A stretch of DNA of 64,000 nt from Seongchinamella unica (GTDB lineage: Bacteria > Pseudomonadota > Gammaproteobacteria > Pseudomonadales > Halieaceae): contig NZ_SMSE01000002.1 of NCBI RefSeq assembly GCF_004354085.1, forward strand, positions 682,001 to 746,000, in the 5' to 3' direction. This document shows positions 40,138 to 53,391 of the stretch, piece after piece. Below the pieces are notes generated by a model, which was not told the origin of the DNA, did no database searches, and saw only the letters and a list, made by a program, of their open reading frames with translations. Made by a program: the position numbers and the translations under genes. Every line of letters begins with the position of its first letter. Position 1 is the first letter of the stretch.

Positions 40138-41999
40138 GCTGACTCTCCCGCCGAGCTGGTTATCTTGGTGAGGTGCAGAGGCTTGGGAGCCCCCTCCTCC
40201 AGGTACTGCTTGATCTGCTTGCGGATATTGCGGGCACTGATCGGGGTGCCGTCAAAGCACAGCACCGACTTCAGCTTGTCCGGACCGAACTCGAATTCCG
40301 CCATCAGCAGGGTACGCAACTGGGCGTCTCGATTCTGTTCGATGACAAAGACCTGCTGGTGATCCTCGATAAACTGTTTCACATCATCGTTGAAGGGGAA
40401 AGCGCGGACCCGCATGGCGTCCATATGCACCCCATCCCTGCCGGCGAGTTCATCCAGGGCTTCCCGCGAGGCCTCTTCACTGGTACCGAAGTAAAGCACC
40501 GCGTCGTCGGTTTTCTGTTTCGCGCTAATCACCTCGGGCTCCGGAACATACTGCTTGATGGTGTCCCACTTGCGCATCAGGCGGAGCATGTTCTTTTCGT
40601 ACTCTTCGCCCTTCTCGGTATAGACCGCCTGCTCATCCCGCGATGTACCGCGGGTGAAAAAGCTGCCCCGTTCCGGGTGGGTACCCGGGTAGGTTCTGTA
40701 GGTAATGGCGTCGCCGTCGACGTCGAGATAGCGGCCAAATTCCACCCCTGCCTCCAGCTGCTCGGCGGTCATCACCTTGCCCCGGTCGTAGCGACGCCCT
40801 TCATCCCAGGCCAGTGGTTCCGACATATTGTCGTTCATGCCCAGGTCCAGGTCGGTCATCAGGATAATCGGGGTCTGCAGTCGCTCCGCCAGGTCAAACG
40901 ACAGCGCGCCGAAATCGAAGCACTCCTTTGGCGTCGAGGGAAACAACAGCACCTGCTTGGTGTCACCGTGGGAGGCGTAAGCAGTGGACAGGATGTCCGA
41001 CTGCTGGGTGCGGGTGGGCATGCCGGTGGACGGGCCGGCGCGCTGGACGTCAAACAGCACGGTGGGTATCTCGGCAAAATAGGCCAGGCCGAGGAACTCG
41101 CTCATCAGGGAAATGCCGGGGCCGCTGGTCGCGGTAAAAGCCCTGGCGCCATTCCAGCTGGCGCCAATCACCATGCCGATTGCCGACAATTCATCCTCGG
41201 CCTGGACGATAGCGTAATTTTTACGCCCGGTGCCTGGATCGATGCGGACCCGGCGCGCGTATTTTTCGAAGGCATCAACCACCGAGGTCGAGGGAGTGAT
41301 CGGGTACCATGCGGCCACCGTGGCGCCGCCATAGATCGCACCCAGGCCCAGCGCGGTGTTGCCATCCAGCAGTATCTTGTCGCCGACCGCGTCAGCCTGC
41401 CTGACCTGGATGCCGATGGGGCACTCAATATTGGAGCTGGCCCACTGGTGGCCCAGCTCCAGTGCGTGGATGTTGGGCAGGATCAGCTTTTCCTTGCCCT
41501 TGAACTGGTCTGCCACCAGGTCGGTAAGCACCTTGAAATCCATGTCCAGCAATGCCGCCAGCGCACCCACGTAGATGACGTTCTTGAATAGCTGGCGCTG
41601 GCGCGGATCCTTGTACTCTTCGTTACAGATACGGGTCAGCGGAATCCCGATGATATTGACGTCGTCGCGGATCAGTCGCAGGTCCAGGGGTTTGGTGTTG
41701 TCGTAGATGAAATATCCGCCGGGCTCCACCTCCTGGATGTCCTGGGCCATGCTCTGGGGGTTGACCGACAGGGCAATATCGATGCCGCCACGGCGCCCGA
41801 GGTAGCCCTTCTCACTGACCCGCACTTCGTACCAGGTCGGTAGCCCCTGGATATTGGAAGGAAAGATATTCTTGGGACTGACCGGCAGCCCCATACGGAA
41901 CAGGGCCTTGGCAAACATGTTATTGGCGCTGGCCGAACCGGTGCCATTGACGTTGGCAAACTTGATGACGAAGTCGTTGACGGACTTGATCTGTTTCAT
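40134..41999 (-). CDS. 2-oxoacid:acceptor oxidoreductase, fused gamma-alpha subunit
   Basis: 621 residues from the ATG at 41997-41999, 2 bp after the stop of the upstream FAD subunit; the longer frame to 42077 lies inside that gene. Residues about 1-190 are the gamma domain (VNGTGSASANNMFAKAL, EVRVSEKGYLGRRGG); the rest is the alpha/pyrimidine domain (GNTALGLGAIYGGATVAAWYPITP in parts, TATSGPGISLMSEFLGLA, QRAGPSTGMPT). Oxidatively decarboxylates a 2-oxoacid to acyl-CoA with the beta subunit, giving electrons to ferredoxin or, here, likely to the FAD/Fe-S partner. Confidence 0.93.
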   Translation of the reverse strand: MKQIKSVNDFVIKFANVNGTGSASANNMFAKALFRMGLPVSPKNIFPSNIQGLPTWYEVRVSEKGYLGRRGGIDIALSVNPQSMAQDIQEVEPGGYFIYDNTKPLDLRLIRDDVNIIGIPLTRICNEEYKDPRQRQLFKNVIYVGALAALLDMDFKVLTDLVADQFKGKEKLILPNIHALELGHQWASSNIECPIGIQVRQADAVGDKILLDGNTALGLGAIYGGATVAAWYPITPSTSVVDAFEKYARRVRIDPGTGRKNYAIVQAEDELSAIGMVIGASWNGARAFTATSGPGISLMSEFLGLAYFAEIPTVLFDVQRAGPSTGMPTRTQQSDILSTAYASHGDTKQVLLFPSTPKECFDFGALSFDLAERLQTPIILMTDLDLGMNDNMSEPLAWDEGRRYDRGKVMTAEQLEAGVEFGRYLDVDGDAITYRTYPGTHPERGSFFTRGTSRDEQAVYTEKGEEYEKNMLRLMRKWDTIKQYVPEPEVISAKQKTDDAVLYFGTSEEASREALDELAGRDGVHMDAMRVRAFPFNDDVKQFIEDHQQVFVIEQNRDAQLRTLLMAEFEFGPDKLKSVLCFDGTPISARNIRKQIKQYLEEGAPKPLHLTKITSSAGESA

Positions 42000-42001
42000 G
42001 G

Positions 42002-43783
42002 TTACTGGCCCGCCTTGGTAACGTTGTAGAGGAATTTCTGCATATCCCAGGCCGAGGTCGGGCAGCGCTCGGCACACAGGCCGCAGTGCAGGCAGACGTT
42101 TTCATCCTTGACCATCACCCGTGCAGTGGGCAGGTCGTGGGAGACGTAAAGGTCCTGGGCGAGGTTACTCGCCGGGGCTGACAGGCTTACCCGCAGTTGC
42201 TCCTCCTCGGCATTGGGAGTGAAGGTGATACAGTCGGTGGGGCAGATATCGACGCAGGCATCACACTCGATACAACGGGCCTCCTCAAACACGGTTTGCA
42301 CGTCGCAATTTAGGCACCGCTCTGCCTCCTTGAACGCGGTGGTCGGGTCGAAGCCCAGTTCCACCTCCATCTTGCGATCGGCGAGGGATTTATCCAGCGG
42401 AGCGAGAGGGACGATATAGCGCGGGTCGGCTTCCACCGCGTTGTCGTAACTCCATTCATGGACCCCCATCTTCTGGCTTGCCAGGGTGACCCCGGGGGCG
42501 GGTCGCTCACTGACGGCCTCCCCGCGGCAGTAAAGGTCGATACTGATGGCTGCCTGGTGGCCGTGAGCTACTGCAGTGATGACATTTTCGGGACCGAAAG
42601 CGGCGTCGCCACCAAAAAACACTTTCTCGTTGGTCGACTGGAAGGTCGTCGGGTCCACGACCGGCATGTCCCACTTGTCGAACTCTATGCCCAGGTCGCG
42701 TTCAACCCAGGGGAATGCGTTCTCCTGGCCAATTGCCATCAACACGACGTCTGCTTCCATGAACACCAGGGGCTCGCCGGTGGGCACCAGGGAACGCTTG
42801 CCGTCCTCGTCGTACCGGGCTTCCACCTTTTCGAAATGCATGCCCTTGAGCTCACCCTCCTCAACCACAAACTCCTTGGGCACATGGTTGTTGTAAATGG
42901 GGATGCCCTCGTGCATGGCATCCTCTTTTTCCCAGGGTGATGCTTTCATGTCCTCGAAGGGGCTGCGCACCACGACTCTTACATCGTCTCCGCCGAGTCG
43001 CTTGGAGGTGCGGCAGCAATCCATGGCGGTATTGCCGCCACCGAGTACCAGCACTTTTTCCTCAATCTTGTGAGTGTGCTCGAAAGCGACGCTGGCCAGC
43101 CAGTCGATACCCAGGTGAACCTTGTCGGCGGCGTCTTCTAGGCCGGGCAGGTTCAGGCCCTTACCCCGCGGGGCACCGGTGCCCACAAACACCGCGTCAT
43201 AGCCCTTGTCGAGAATCTCCTGCAGGCTCTCCACCTCAATATCGAAGGTGGTGTTAATGCCCATATCCAGTATGTAGTTCACCTCCTCGTCGAGTACCTC
43301 GATGGGCAGGCGGAAGGACGGGATCTGGCTGCGCATCATGCCGCCACCGGCAAACTGGTTGTCGTAAATGTCGATGATGTATCCCAGCGGGGCCAGGTCG
43401 CGGGCTACCGTCAACGAGGCGGGGCCAGCGCCGATCAGTGCAATGCGTTTGCCGTTCTTCTGTTTTGGAATGACCGGCAACTGGTCGCGGATATCGCTCT
43501 TGTTGTCCGCCGCGACCCGTTTGAGCCGGCAGATCGCCACCGGTTCCTCGTCGTCACCCTGCAGCCTGCCCCGGCGACAGGCAGGCTCACAGGGGCGATC
43601 ACAGGTTCGTCCCAGAATCCCGGGGAACACATTGGAGTGCCAGTTGATCATGTAGGCTTCCGTGTAGCGTTCCGCGGCGATCAGGCGGATATATTCCGGG
43701 ACTGGTGTATGCGCGGGACAGGCGTACTGGCAGTCCACAACCTTGTGGAAGTACTCGGGGTCTTTGATATCGGTCGGTTTCAC
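42002..43783 (-). CDS. GltD-like FAD/NAD(P)-binding oxidoreductase with ferredoxin domains
   Basis: 593 residues if the GTG at 43781-43783 is the start (VKPTDIKDPEYF); the frame is open to 43852 but that part has no homology. N-terminal cysteines CQYACPAHTPVPEYI and CDRPCEPACRRG form the Fe-S site of glutamate-synthase small-subunit-like proteins. Then FAD- and NAD(P)H-binding folds (ALIGAGPASLTVARDL, VLVLGGGNTAMD, ALGQ-like MAIGQENAF). The C terminus adds two [4Fe-4S] ferredoxin motifs (CIECDACVDICPTDC, CLHCGLCAERCP). It probably links the 2-oxoacid oxidoreductase to NADP(H). First gene of the operon. Confidence 0.9.
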   Translation of the reverse strand: MKPTDIKDPEYFHKVVDCQYACPAHTPVPEYIRLIAAERYTEAYMINWHSNVFPGILGRTCDRPCEPACRRGRLQGDDEEPVAICRLKRVAADNKSDIRDQLPVIPKQKNGKRIALIGAGPASLTVARDLAPLGYIIDIYDNQFAGGGMMRSQIPSFRLPIEVLDEEVNYILDMGINTTFDIEVESLQEILDKGYDAVFVGTGAPRGKGLNLPGLEDAADKVHLGIDWLASVAFEHTHKIEEKVLVLGGGNTAMDCCRTSKRLGGDDVRVVVRSPFEDMKASPWEKEDAMHEGIPIYNNHVPKEFVVEEGELKGMHFEKVEARYDEDGKRSLVPTGEPLVFMEADVVLMAIGQENAFPWVERDLGIEFDKWDMPVVDPTTFQSTNEKVFFGGDAAFGPENVITAVAHGHQAAISIDLYCRGEAVSERPAPGVTLASQKMGVHEWSYDNAVEADPRYIVPLAPLDKSLADRKMEVELGFDPTTAFKEAERCLNCDVQTVFEEARCIECDACVDICPTDCITFTPNAEEEQLRVSLSAPASNLAQDLYVSHDLPTARVMVKDENVCLHCGLCAERCPTSAWDMQKFLYNVTKAGQ

Positions 43784-43969
43784 ATCAGGACTCGTTATTT
43801 GTTTTCGGGGTGCTGCCCACCAGCTTGAGAGCAAACAGCAGAATTGTGGCACAAGTATCCAGGCAATGCATTACGGCCACGGTACAGAAATCGTTACTTT
43901 TCCAACACTTATACGGAGTTATTGAGGCAGGCTGGCGGTCAAACGCGAACAGGGTCACGAGCGGAGAAA

Positions 43970-47507
<3,538 letters not shown>

Positions 47508-47519
47508 TGCCAGGACCTA

Positions 47520-50500
47520 TCAGCTCGCCGCCAGTTCTGCCGCTTCTTCGACGTCTACGGTCACCAGGCGTGACACCCCCGGTTCATGCATGGTTACACC
47601 CATCAATTGCTCCGCCTGTTCCATGGTGATCTTGTTGTGGGTAATGAAAATAAACTGCACCTTCTCTGACATCTCCTTCACCATCCGTGCATAACGACTG
47701 GTATTGGCATCGTCCAGCGGCGCATCCACCTCGTCCAGCATACAGAACGGCGCCGGGTTGAGGTGGAAGATGGAGAACACCAGGGCAATCGCCGTCAGTG
47801 CTTTTTCGCCACCGGATAACAGGTGGATGGTACTGTTTTTCTTGCCGGGAGGTCGAGCCATGATGGCGATGCCGGTGTCGAGCAGGTCGTCGCCGGTCAT
47901 TTCCAGGTAGGCACTGCCGCCGCCGAATACCTTCGGGAACAACTCCTGGAGGCCGTTGTTCACTTTATCGAAGGTCTCCTGGAAGCGGTTGCGGGTCTCC
48001 TTGTCAATCTTGCGAATGGCACTTTCCAGCGTGCTCAGCGCAGTTTCCAGGTCCTCATTCTGGGCGTCCAGGTAATTCTTCCGCTCCGACTGCAGGTTGT
48101 ACTCGTCAATCGCCGCCAGGTTGATCGGCCCCAGCCGGCTGATGCGGTTGGCGAGCTTCTCCAGCTCCCGCTGCCACTCGTGTTCGGAGGCTTCCTCGGG
48201 CATGGTGCGCAGCACTTCCTCCAGATCCTGCTCCCCTTCCTGGAGCTGGCGCTGGACGTTTTCGCGCTGCACCTGCAGGGTCTGGTTGCGGATTCGCTGC
48301 TGTTCCAGTTCGCTGCGCACGGCTTCGGCCCGGTGCTCAATACCGGCTCGCTGCTGCTCGCACTCACGCAGCTTGTGCTCAACCTCGGCGACCGCCTGCC
48401 GGGCTTCGCTCAATTCGCTCTCGGCAACCAGCCGCAGCTCCAGCTGCTGTTCCAGTTCCTGCTGCAGTTGATCAAGTGGGTTGTCATTGTCAGCCATGCT
48501 GCGCTGGAGATTGTCCTTGCGCTCGCGCATTTGCGCGACCTGGCGGTTGGTGCGATCGATCGACTCACGCATGGAAGCCAGCTGGGTCTGCAGCGACTGG
48601 TACCGCATGGCCGCCTGGTGCGAGGCGTCCTTGTCGTGGCGGGCTTTCTGGCGGCAGCTGTCAAGAGTGCCGCGGGTTTCGTCGCGCACTGACAGCAGGT
48701 CCTCTCGGCGCTGGGAGTCCGACTCCATGCTCTCGATGGCTTCGGACAATAACTGCCTGGCCTCGGCGATGGATTCCTGCTCCTGGCGGAACTGTTCCTG
48801 TGCCTCGCTGATGTCACTGCCGATCCGTTCCCGGCGAGCGGTGATCTGTTCGACCTTGGCCTGCAGTGCGGACAACTGGGCACTGGCATCGGCGTGCTGT
48901 CGGGTAGCCGCCTGCAGTTCGCGCTGGGAGACCTGGCGCTGTTCTTCCAGCTGCCCCAGTTTCTCCTGGGCCGCAGCCAGCTCCTGCTCGAGCTGTTCCT
49001 CGTGGGCAGCGCTGGCGTCCACCGCCTGCTCCAGCTGCTCCAACTCCTGCTGGCGCTTGATAACCCCGCCCTGTTGGTCCGCAAGGCGAGTCACTCGCAA
49101 CCAGTTACGACCCAGCCATACCCCCTCGCGGGTGATGATGGACTCCCCCTCCGCCAGGGAGCTGCGACGGGCCATGGCCTGGCCGAGGTCATCGGCAACC
49201 CGGACACCGCTCAATAGTCCCCCGGCGGCGCCCTGGCTGCGCACCTTCGCGGCCAGGTATTCTGCCGAGACCTGCGTTTCGACACCGGCTTCAACCAGCG
49301 CCAGCTGACCCTGCTCGAGACTGCCCAGCAGGTCGCCCAGCGGCCCCAGATCATCCACACAAACGGCCTGCAGGTAGTCTCCCAACACGGTTTCCACGGC
49401 CAGCTGCCAGCCGTCGTCAACCTGCAGTTGCTCCAGCAGCCGCGGCTTGTCGGCGATCTGCCGGGCCTGCAACCAGTCACCCACCTCGGCGCTGCCATCT
49501 TCCATGGCGGCCTGTTGCAGCGCTTCCAGGGAGGCCTGGCGCCCCCGCAGTTGTTGCAGGCTGGAGCGTACGTCGTTCAGTTGAGCAGACAGCTGGTTGC
49601 TGCGCTCGCGCGTGGCCGACACCTGGTCCACCAGTGATTCTGCACTGGACTCGTGTTCAGCCATGACCATTTCAATCTCGGCCAGCTGCTCCCCGAGGGA
49701 TTCCATTTCCCCGTCGTCGGGTCCGGGCGCGAGGGCGGCTTTTTCCTCCTCCAACTGACGGACGCGGCCCTGGATACGCTGCAGGACCTGCTCCAGGTGC
49801 TGGAGTCGGGACTGCTGGACCTCCGCCTGCTGGCGCGGCTGGGCGGCGTGATGGTTGAATTCGTCCCACTGGTTCTGCCAGTTGTGCATGGCCTCTTCGG
49901 CCTGCACCAGGGCCTCGGCGGAGGCTTCTTCCACGGCCTGCAACATTTCCAGCTCCGGGGCCAGGGTCTCGACTTCCTGCTCCCAGCTGACCAGCTTGTC
50001 ACGGTCTTCACCCAGGTGACTCTCGGCCTGTTCCAGCGACTCCAGGGTTTGCGCCAGGTCCTCGGACAGTTGCCTGCTGCGCTCCTGCTGGTGTTTGATA
50101 GTCTGCTCGATCCGGGCCACTTCCGAACCCAGGGAGTAATAGGTAGCCTGCACCTTGTTGAAGCTGTCGGTGCGGTCGGTGTGCTCCACCCGGTGCTGCT
50201 CTATCGCGGTATCCACCTGCTGGTGTTCCGCATGCACTGCCTCCAGCTTCACTTCCAACTCGCCGATAGCCTGAGTGACAGACCTGACCTGCTCGTCCAG
50301 TTCGCGCCACTGCAGCGCCTGCAACTGGCCTTTAAAACGGCGCTCTTCCTCCTTGAACCCGCTGTATTTTTCCGCCGCCTGGGCCTGACGCTGCAGGTGC
50401 TGCAGTTGCCGGTCGAGTTCTTCGCGCAGGTCGGTGAGTCGCTCGAGGTTTTCCAGGGTCCGGCGCATCCGGCTCTCGGTTTCCTTACGCCGCTCCTTGT

Positions 50501-51017
50501 ACTTGGAAATACCCGCCGCTTCCTCGATAAAAATGCGCAATTCCTCGGGCTTGGATTCGATCAACCGGGAGATCATGCCCTGCTCGATGATGGCATAGCT
50601 GCGGGGGCCGAGACCGGTCCCGAGGAAAATATCGGTGATATCCCGGCGCCGGCATTTGGTGCCGTTGAGGAAATACTCGGATTGGCCTTCGCGCGACACC
50701 TGGCGCTTGATGGAAATTTCCGCGTAACTGGCGTACTCACCGCCAACTCCGCCGTCGTGGTTGTCAAAGACCAGCTCGATGGCGGCCTGGCCCACTGGCT
50801 GGCGATTGACCGAGCCGTTGAAGATCACGTCGGTCATGGACTCGCCGCGCAGGTTTTTGGCTGAACTTTCGCCCATGACCCAGCGCACGGCGTCGATAAC
50901 ATTGGATTTTCCGCAGCCGTTGGGGCCGACTACAGCGCACATATTACTGGGGAAGTTGACTGTCGTCGGGTCGACGAAAGACTTGAACCCCGCCAGCTTG
51001 ATTGACTTTAGTCTCAT
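47520..51017 (-). CDS. smc: Chromosome segregation protein SMC
   Basis: 1165 residues. Head motifs: Walker A GPNGCGKSNVIDA near residue 32, Q-loop region, signature HLLSGGEKALTAIALVFSI and Walker B FCMLDEVDAPLDD near the C terminus. Two long coiled coils (about 170-490 and 660-1010) flank a hinge (about 510-650). It is a true SMC, not MukB. It starts the smc-zipA-ligA unit; the 156-bp gap to ccmI on its upstream side should hold its promoter. Confidence 0.98.
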   Translation of the reverse strand: MRLKSIKLAGFKSFVDPTTVNFPSNMCAVVGPNGCGKSNVIDAVRWVMGESSAKNLRGESMTDVIFNGSVNRQPVGQAAIELVFDNHDGGVGGEYASYAEISIKRQVSREGQSEYFLNGTKCRRRDITDIFLGTGLGPRSYAIIEQGMISRLIESKPEELRIFIEEAAGISKYKERRKETESRMRRTLENLERLTDLREELDRQLQHLQRQAQAAEKYSGFKEEERRFKGQLQALQWRELDEQVRSVTQAIGELEVKLEAVHAEHQQVDTAIEQHRVEHTDRTDSFNKVQATYYSLGSEVARIEQTIKHQQERSRQLSEDLAQTLESLEQAESHLGEDRDKLVSWEQEVETLAPELEMLQAVEEASAEALVQAEEAMHNWQNQWDEFNHHAAQPRQQAEVQQSRLQHLEQVLQRIQGRVRQLEEEKAALAPGPDDGEMESLGEQLAEIEMVMAEHESSAESLVDQVSATRERSNQLSAQLNDVRSSLQQLRGRQASLEALQQAAMEDGSAEVGDWLQARQIADKPRLLEQLQVDDGWQLAVETVLGDYLQAVCVDDLGPLGDLLGSLEQGQLALVEAGVETQVSAEYLAAKVRSQGAAGGLLSGVRVADDLGQAMARRSSLAEGESIITREGVWLGRNWLRVTRLADQQGGVIKRQQELEQLEQAVDASAAHEEQLEQELAAAQEKLGQLEEQRQVSQRELQAATRQHADASAQLSALQAKVEQITARRERIGSDISEAQEQFRQEQESIAEARQLLSEAIESMESDSQRREDLLSVRDETRGTLDSCRQKARHDKDASHQAAMRYQSLQTQLASMRESIDRTNRQVAQMRERKDNLQRSMADNDNPLDQLQQELEQQLELRLVAESELSEARQAVAEVEHKLRECEQQRAGIEHRAEAVRSELEQQRIRNQTLQVQRENVQRQLQEGEQDLEEVLRTMPEEASEHEWQRELEKLANRISRLGPINLAAIDEYNLQSERKNYLDAQNEDLETALSTLESAIRKIDKETRNRFQETFDKVNNGLQELFPKVFGGGSAYLEMTGDDLLDTGIAIMARPPGKKNSTIHLLSGGEKALTAIALVFSIFHLNPAPFCMLDEVDAPLDDANTSRYARMVKEMSEKVQFIFITHNKITMEQAEQLMGVTMHEPGVSRLVTVDVEEAAELAAS

Positions 51018-51173
51018 TGAACTTTAATTGACCGCCCTATCTTGCTGTTTTTTATAGGAATAACCGGATTTTAACCTGAAATCACCCCAACCCGGAAACA
51101 CAAGATATAGTGTATAGACTTTGATCGGGCAACACTACGGCCTGAACCAAAAAAGCGGGAAATTTAGCCTTCG

Positions 51174-52394
51174 CTAGCTCTCGGCGGTGGGACTGAGGAC
51201 AATTTCTACCGGCTCAACTGACTCGCCCGGAACCAGCGGTCCCGCCTCACCGAGCCAGCTGCTGTTGGCTGCCCCCGGCTGGCCGCTCGGGGAGACCTGT
51301 ACGATCACGACCACCGCAGGCGTCTCGGAGAGCTTTTGGCCCGCCATGGACTGACTGTCGTCCAGTCGCAGGGTGACCGGCAGATCGGCGCCGCGCAGAC
51401 GCTGCACGGCTATCGGCATCCGGCTGCCGCTGTCGGCATTGCGGGCCAGTACAAAAACCGTATCACCCGGTGCCACGGTACCCCCTTCAGGCAGCGATAC
51501 CGATACGGTAACACCGGCGCCGGTGGCCGCCGGTTCTGCAGCAGGGGCGCTCACCGCCGACGCTGTCGCAGCCCCCTCCCCCAGCTTTTCCCGGGCGGTG
51601 GCGATGATCCCGGAAATCATCTGCCGGGTCTCCGAGCCCGGCGGTTCCATCGCCACCAGGCGCTGCCAGTACTCGATCGCTGCCCGGTACTGGCCCTGCT
51701 CATAGGAGGCCATTCCCAGCAAGCCCAGGGCCGTGCGCTGGTGCGGATCAATGGCCAGGGCCTGTTCTGCCCGCATCCTGGCGCTGTCATCCAGTTGCCG
51801 GCCTGCCGCCAGATAGCGGGCCTGGGCGGCGTAGGCCAGGGCCGCGGCATCTTCCGGGGCGACACTGGTCAATTCGTCATAGGCATCCGCAGCCCGGGAA
51901 TAGTCCTGCAGGCCCATGTAATAGCGACCCAGCATGGCCACATAGTGCAGGTTATCCGGGCGCTGCCGCGCGCGCTCTTCGATGGCCAGCATCAGCGCCT
52001 GCATCTCGTCGGGTGTGCTGTCGTCGTTCAGGGACTGCAGCTGGCGGGCGATCATGACATCCGGGGCTGCACCGAGGCGATAGTAAAGCACGACGGCGAA
52101 CAGGGCGATGACCGGCAGCAGGATCCAGGCCGGAAACCCGCTGCGGCTGACGGTGGTCGGGGCGTCGGTCGCTGCCGGACTACCCTGTTCATCTTCCAGC
52201 AGGCGCAGGCGGGCGTCTTCGGCCAGTGCTTCATCACCCTCTCGGTCAAGCTCCAGCTGTCGCTGGCGATACCACGCCAGGTTGGCTTCTGCGAGGTCCT
52301 GCTCGCTGACGCCATCGTGACGCGACAGTGGTTTCAGGTAAAACAGGGCACTGAACAGCAGCAGGGCGATACAGGCGATGATGAGTAGGGTCAC
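51174..52394 (-). CDS. ccmI: Cytochrome c maturation protein CcmI (TPR)
   Basis: 406 residues from a GTG overlapping the ccmH stop by 4 bp. Two membrane segments (about 2-18 and 91-110) flank a leucine-zipper-like loop (ANLAWYRQRQLELDRE), and TPR repeats follow (about 120-270, NLHYVAMLGRYYMGLQDYSRA in parts). The C-terminal part (about 290-400) is a periplasmic beta domain (VTVSVSLPEGGTVAPGDTVF split). CcmI chaperones apocytochrome c for heme ligation by CcmFH. Confidence 0.93.
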   Translation of the reverse strand: MTLLIIACIALLLFSALFYLKPLSRHDGVSEQDLAEANLAWYRQRQLELDREGDEALAEDARLRLLEDEQGSPAATDAPTTVSRSGFPAWILLPVIALFAVVLYYRLGAAPDVMIARQLQSLNDDSTPDEMQALMLAIEERARQRPDNLHYVAMLGRYYMGLQDYSRAADAYDELTSVAPEDAAALAYAAQARYLAAGRQLDDSARMRAEQALAIDPHQRTALGLLGMASYEQGQYRAAIEYWQRLVAMEPPGSETRQMISGIIATAREKLGEGAATASAVSAPAAEPAATGAGVTVSVSLPEGGTVAPGDTVFVLARNADSGSRMPIAVQRLRGADLPVTLRLDDSQSMAGQKLSETPAVVVIVQVSPSGQPGAANSSWLGEAGPLVPGESVEPVEIVLSPTAES

Positions 52395-52852
52395 TGGTCT
52401 TGGTCTGCCTTTTCCATGAGCGCCCGCAGGCGCCGTTGCTCATCTTCGCTCAGGTCAGCTGCCTCGGTCGGTTTCCCGCGGCCGCGCAGGGTCATCACCA
52501 CAATGACAAGACCGACTGCCAGCAGAAGCAGCGGCGCCAGCCAGAGCATGGCAGTCGCGCCGGAGAATCGAGGCCGGTAGCGGACAAATTCGCCATAGCG
52601 GTCCACCATGTACTGACGAATTTCATCGTCTGTGGCGCCCGCTTCCAACTGCTCATACAACAGCCGCCGGAGGTCCTGGGAAATGGGTGCGTTTGAATCG
52701 GCAATGTTCTGGTTCTGGCACTTGGGGCAACGCAGCTCTTCACTGAGTGCCTGGTAGCGCCTCTCGAGTGCCGGATCGCTGAACTGGTAAGTTTCGATCA
52801 CTGCCAGTGCGGGCATCGCCAGCAGTAACAGGAGGGGCAGTAGGCGACTCAT
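52391..52852 (-). CDS. ccmH: Cytochrome c maturation protein CcmH
   Basis: 153 residues from the ATG at 52850-52852, overlapping the ccmG stop; a longer frame upstream lies inside ccmG. Signal peptide (1-17), the redox motif LRCPKCQNQNIADSNA, and a C-terminal membrane span followed by a short charged tail. It reduces the apocytochrome heme-binding cysteines together with CcmG and joins CcmF in heme ligation. Confidence 0.96.
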   Translation of the reverse strand: MSRLLPLLLLLAMPALAVIETYQFSDPALERRYQALSEELRCPKCQNQNIADSNAPISQDLRRLLYEQLEAGATDDEIRQYMVDRYGEFVRYRPRFSGATAMLWLAPLLLLAVGLVIVVMTLRGRGKPTEAADLSEDEQRRLRALMEKADQDQ

Positions 52853-53391
52853 TGGCTTTCCTTTTCCTGCTGTAGTTGCTGGTAAAGCGGTTGCAGGATG
52901 GTACCCCAGACTCGCTGGTCGACCACGCCCACGTGGCGATAACGCACCAGACCATCGGCATCGACCAGGTAGGTTTCCGGAGCGCCGTAAACCCCCAGGT
53001 CCAGCCCGAGCGTGCCTTCGCGGTCGGCGATGCTGGCGATGTAGGGGTCGCCCAGTTCCCGCAACCAGCCGAGTGCTGCGGTGTCCTCGTCCTTGTAGTT
53101 GATGCCGTAAATGGCCACGCCCTGCCCTGCCAGTTGGGTGAGGTACGGGTGTTCTACCCGGCAGGATACGCACCAGGTCGCCCACACATTGAACAGCGCG
53201 ACCTCACCGGTTACCGCTTCCTTGTCCAGTAGCTCGTCACGACCCAGGGCGGGAAGCGTGAACACCGGGAAGGGTTTGTCTATCAGTGCCGAGGGCAGCT
53301 CTTTCGGGTCCAGCGACAGGCCGCGCATGAGAAACAGCGCCAGCACGACGAACAGGATCAACGGCAGGAACAGCTTCAGCCTAGCGGGCAT
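52849..53391 (-). CDS. ccmG: Thiol:disulfide interchange protein CcmG/DsbE
   Basis: 180 residues from the ATG at 53389-53391, overlapping ccmF by 11 bp. An N-terminal membrane anchor (about 5-22) holds a periplasmic thioredoxin domain with the motif ATWCVSCRVEH and the cis-Pro loop VYGAPETYLVD. GVYGAPET is diagnostic of CcmG. It supplies reductant for apocytochrome c in the periplasm. Confidence 0.96.
   Translation of the reverse strand: MPARLKLFLPLILFVVLALFLMRGLSLDPKELPSALIDKPFPVFTLPALGRDELLDKEAVTGEVALFNVWATWCVSCRVEHPYLTQLAGQGVAIYGINYKDEDTAALGWLRELGDPYIASIADREGTLGLDLGVYGAPETYLVDADGLVRYRHVGVVDQRVWGTILQPLYQQLQQEKESQ

Noticed and set aside
40173-41591. Forward 472-codon frame
   Set aside because: Antisense to the oxidoreductase alpha subunit, whose motifs are complete.
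49653-50864. Forward 403-codon frame
   Set aside because: Antisense to the smc coiled coil; leucine/glutamine-rich because it mirrors that repeat-like sequence.
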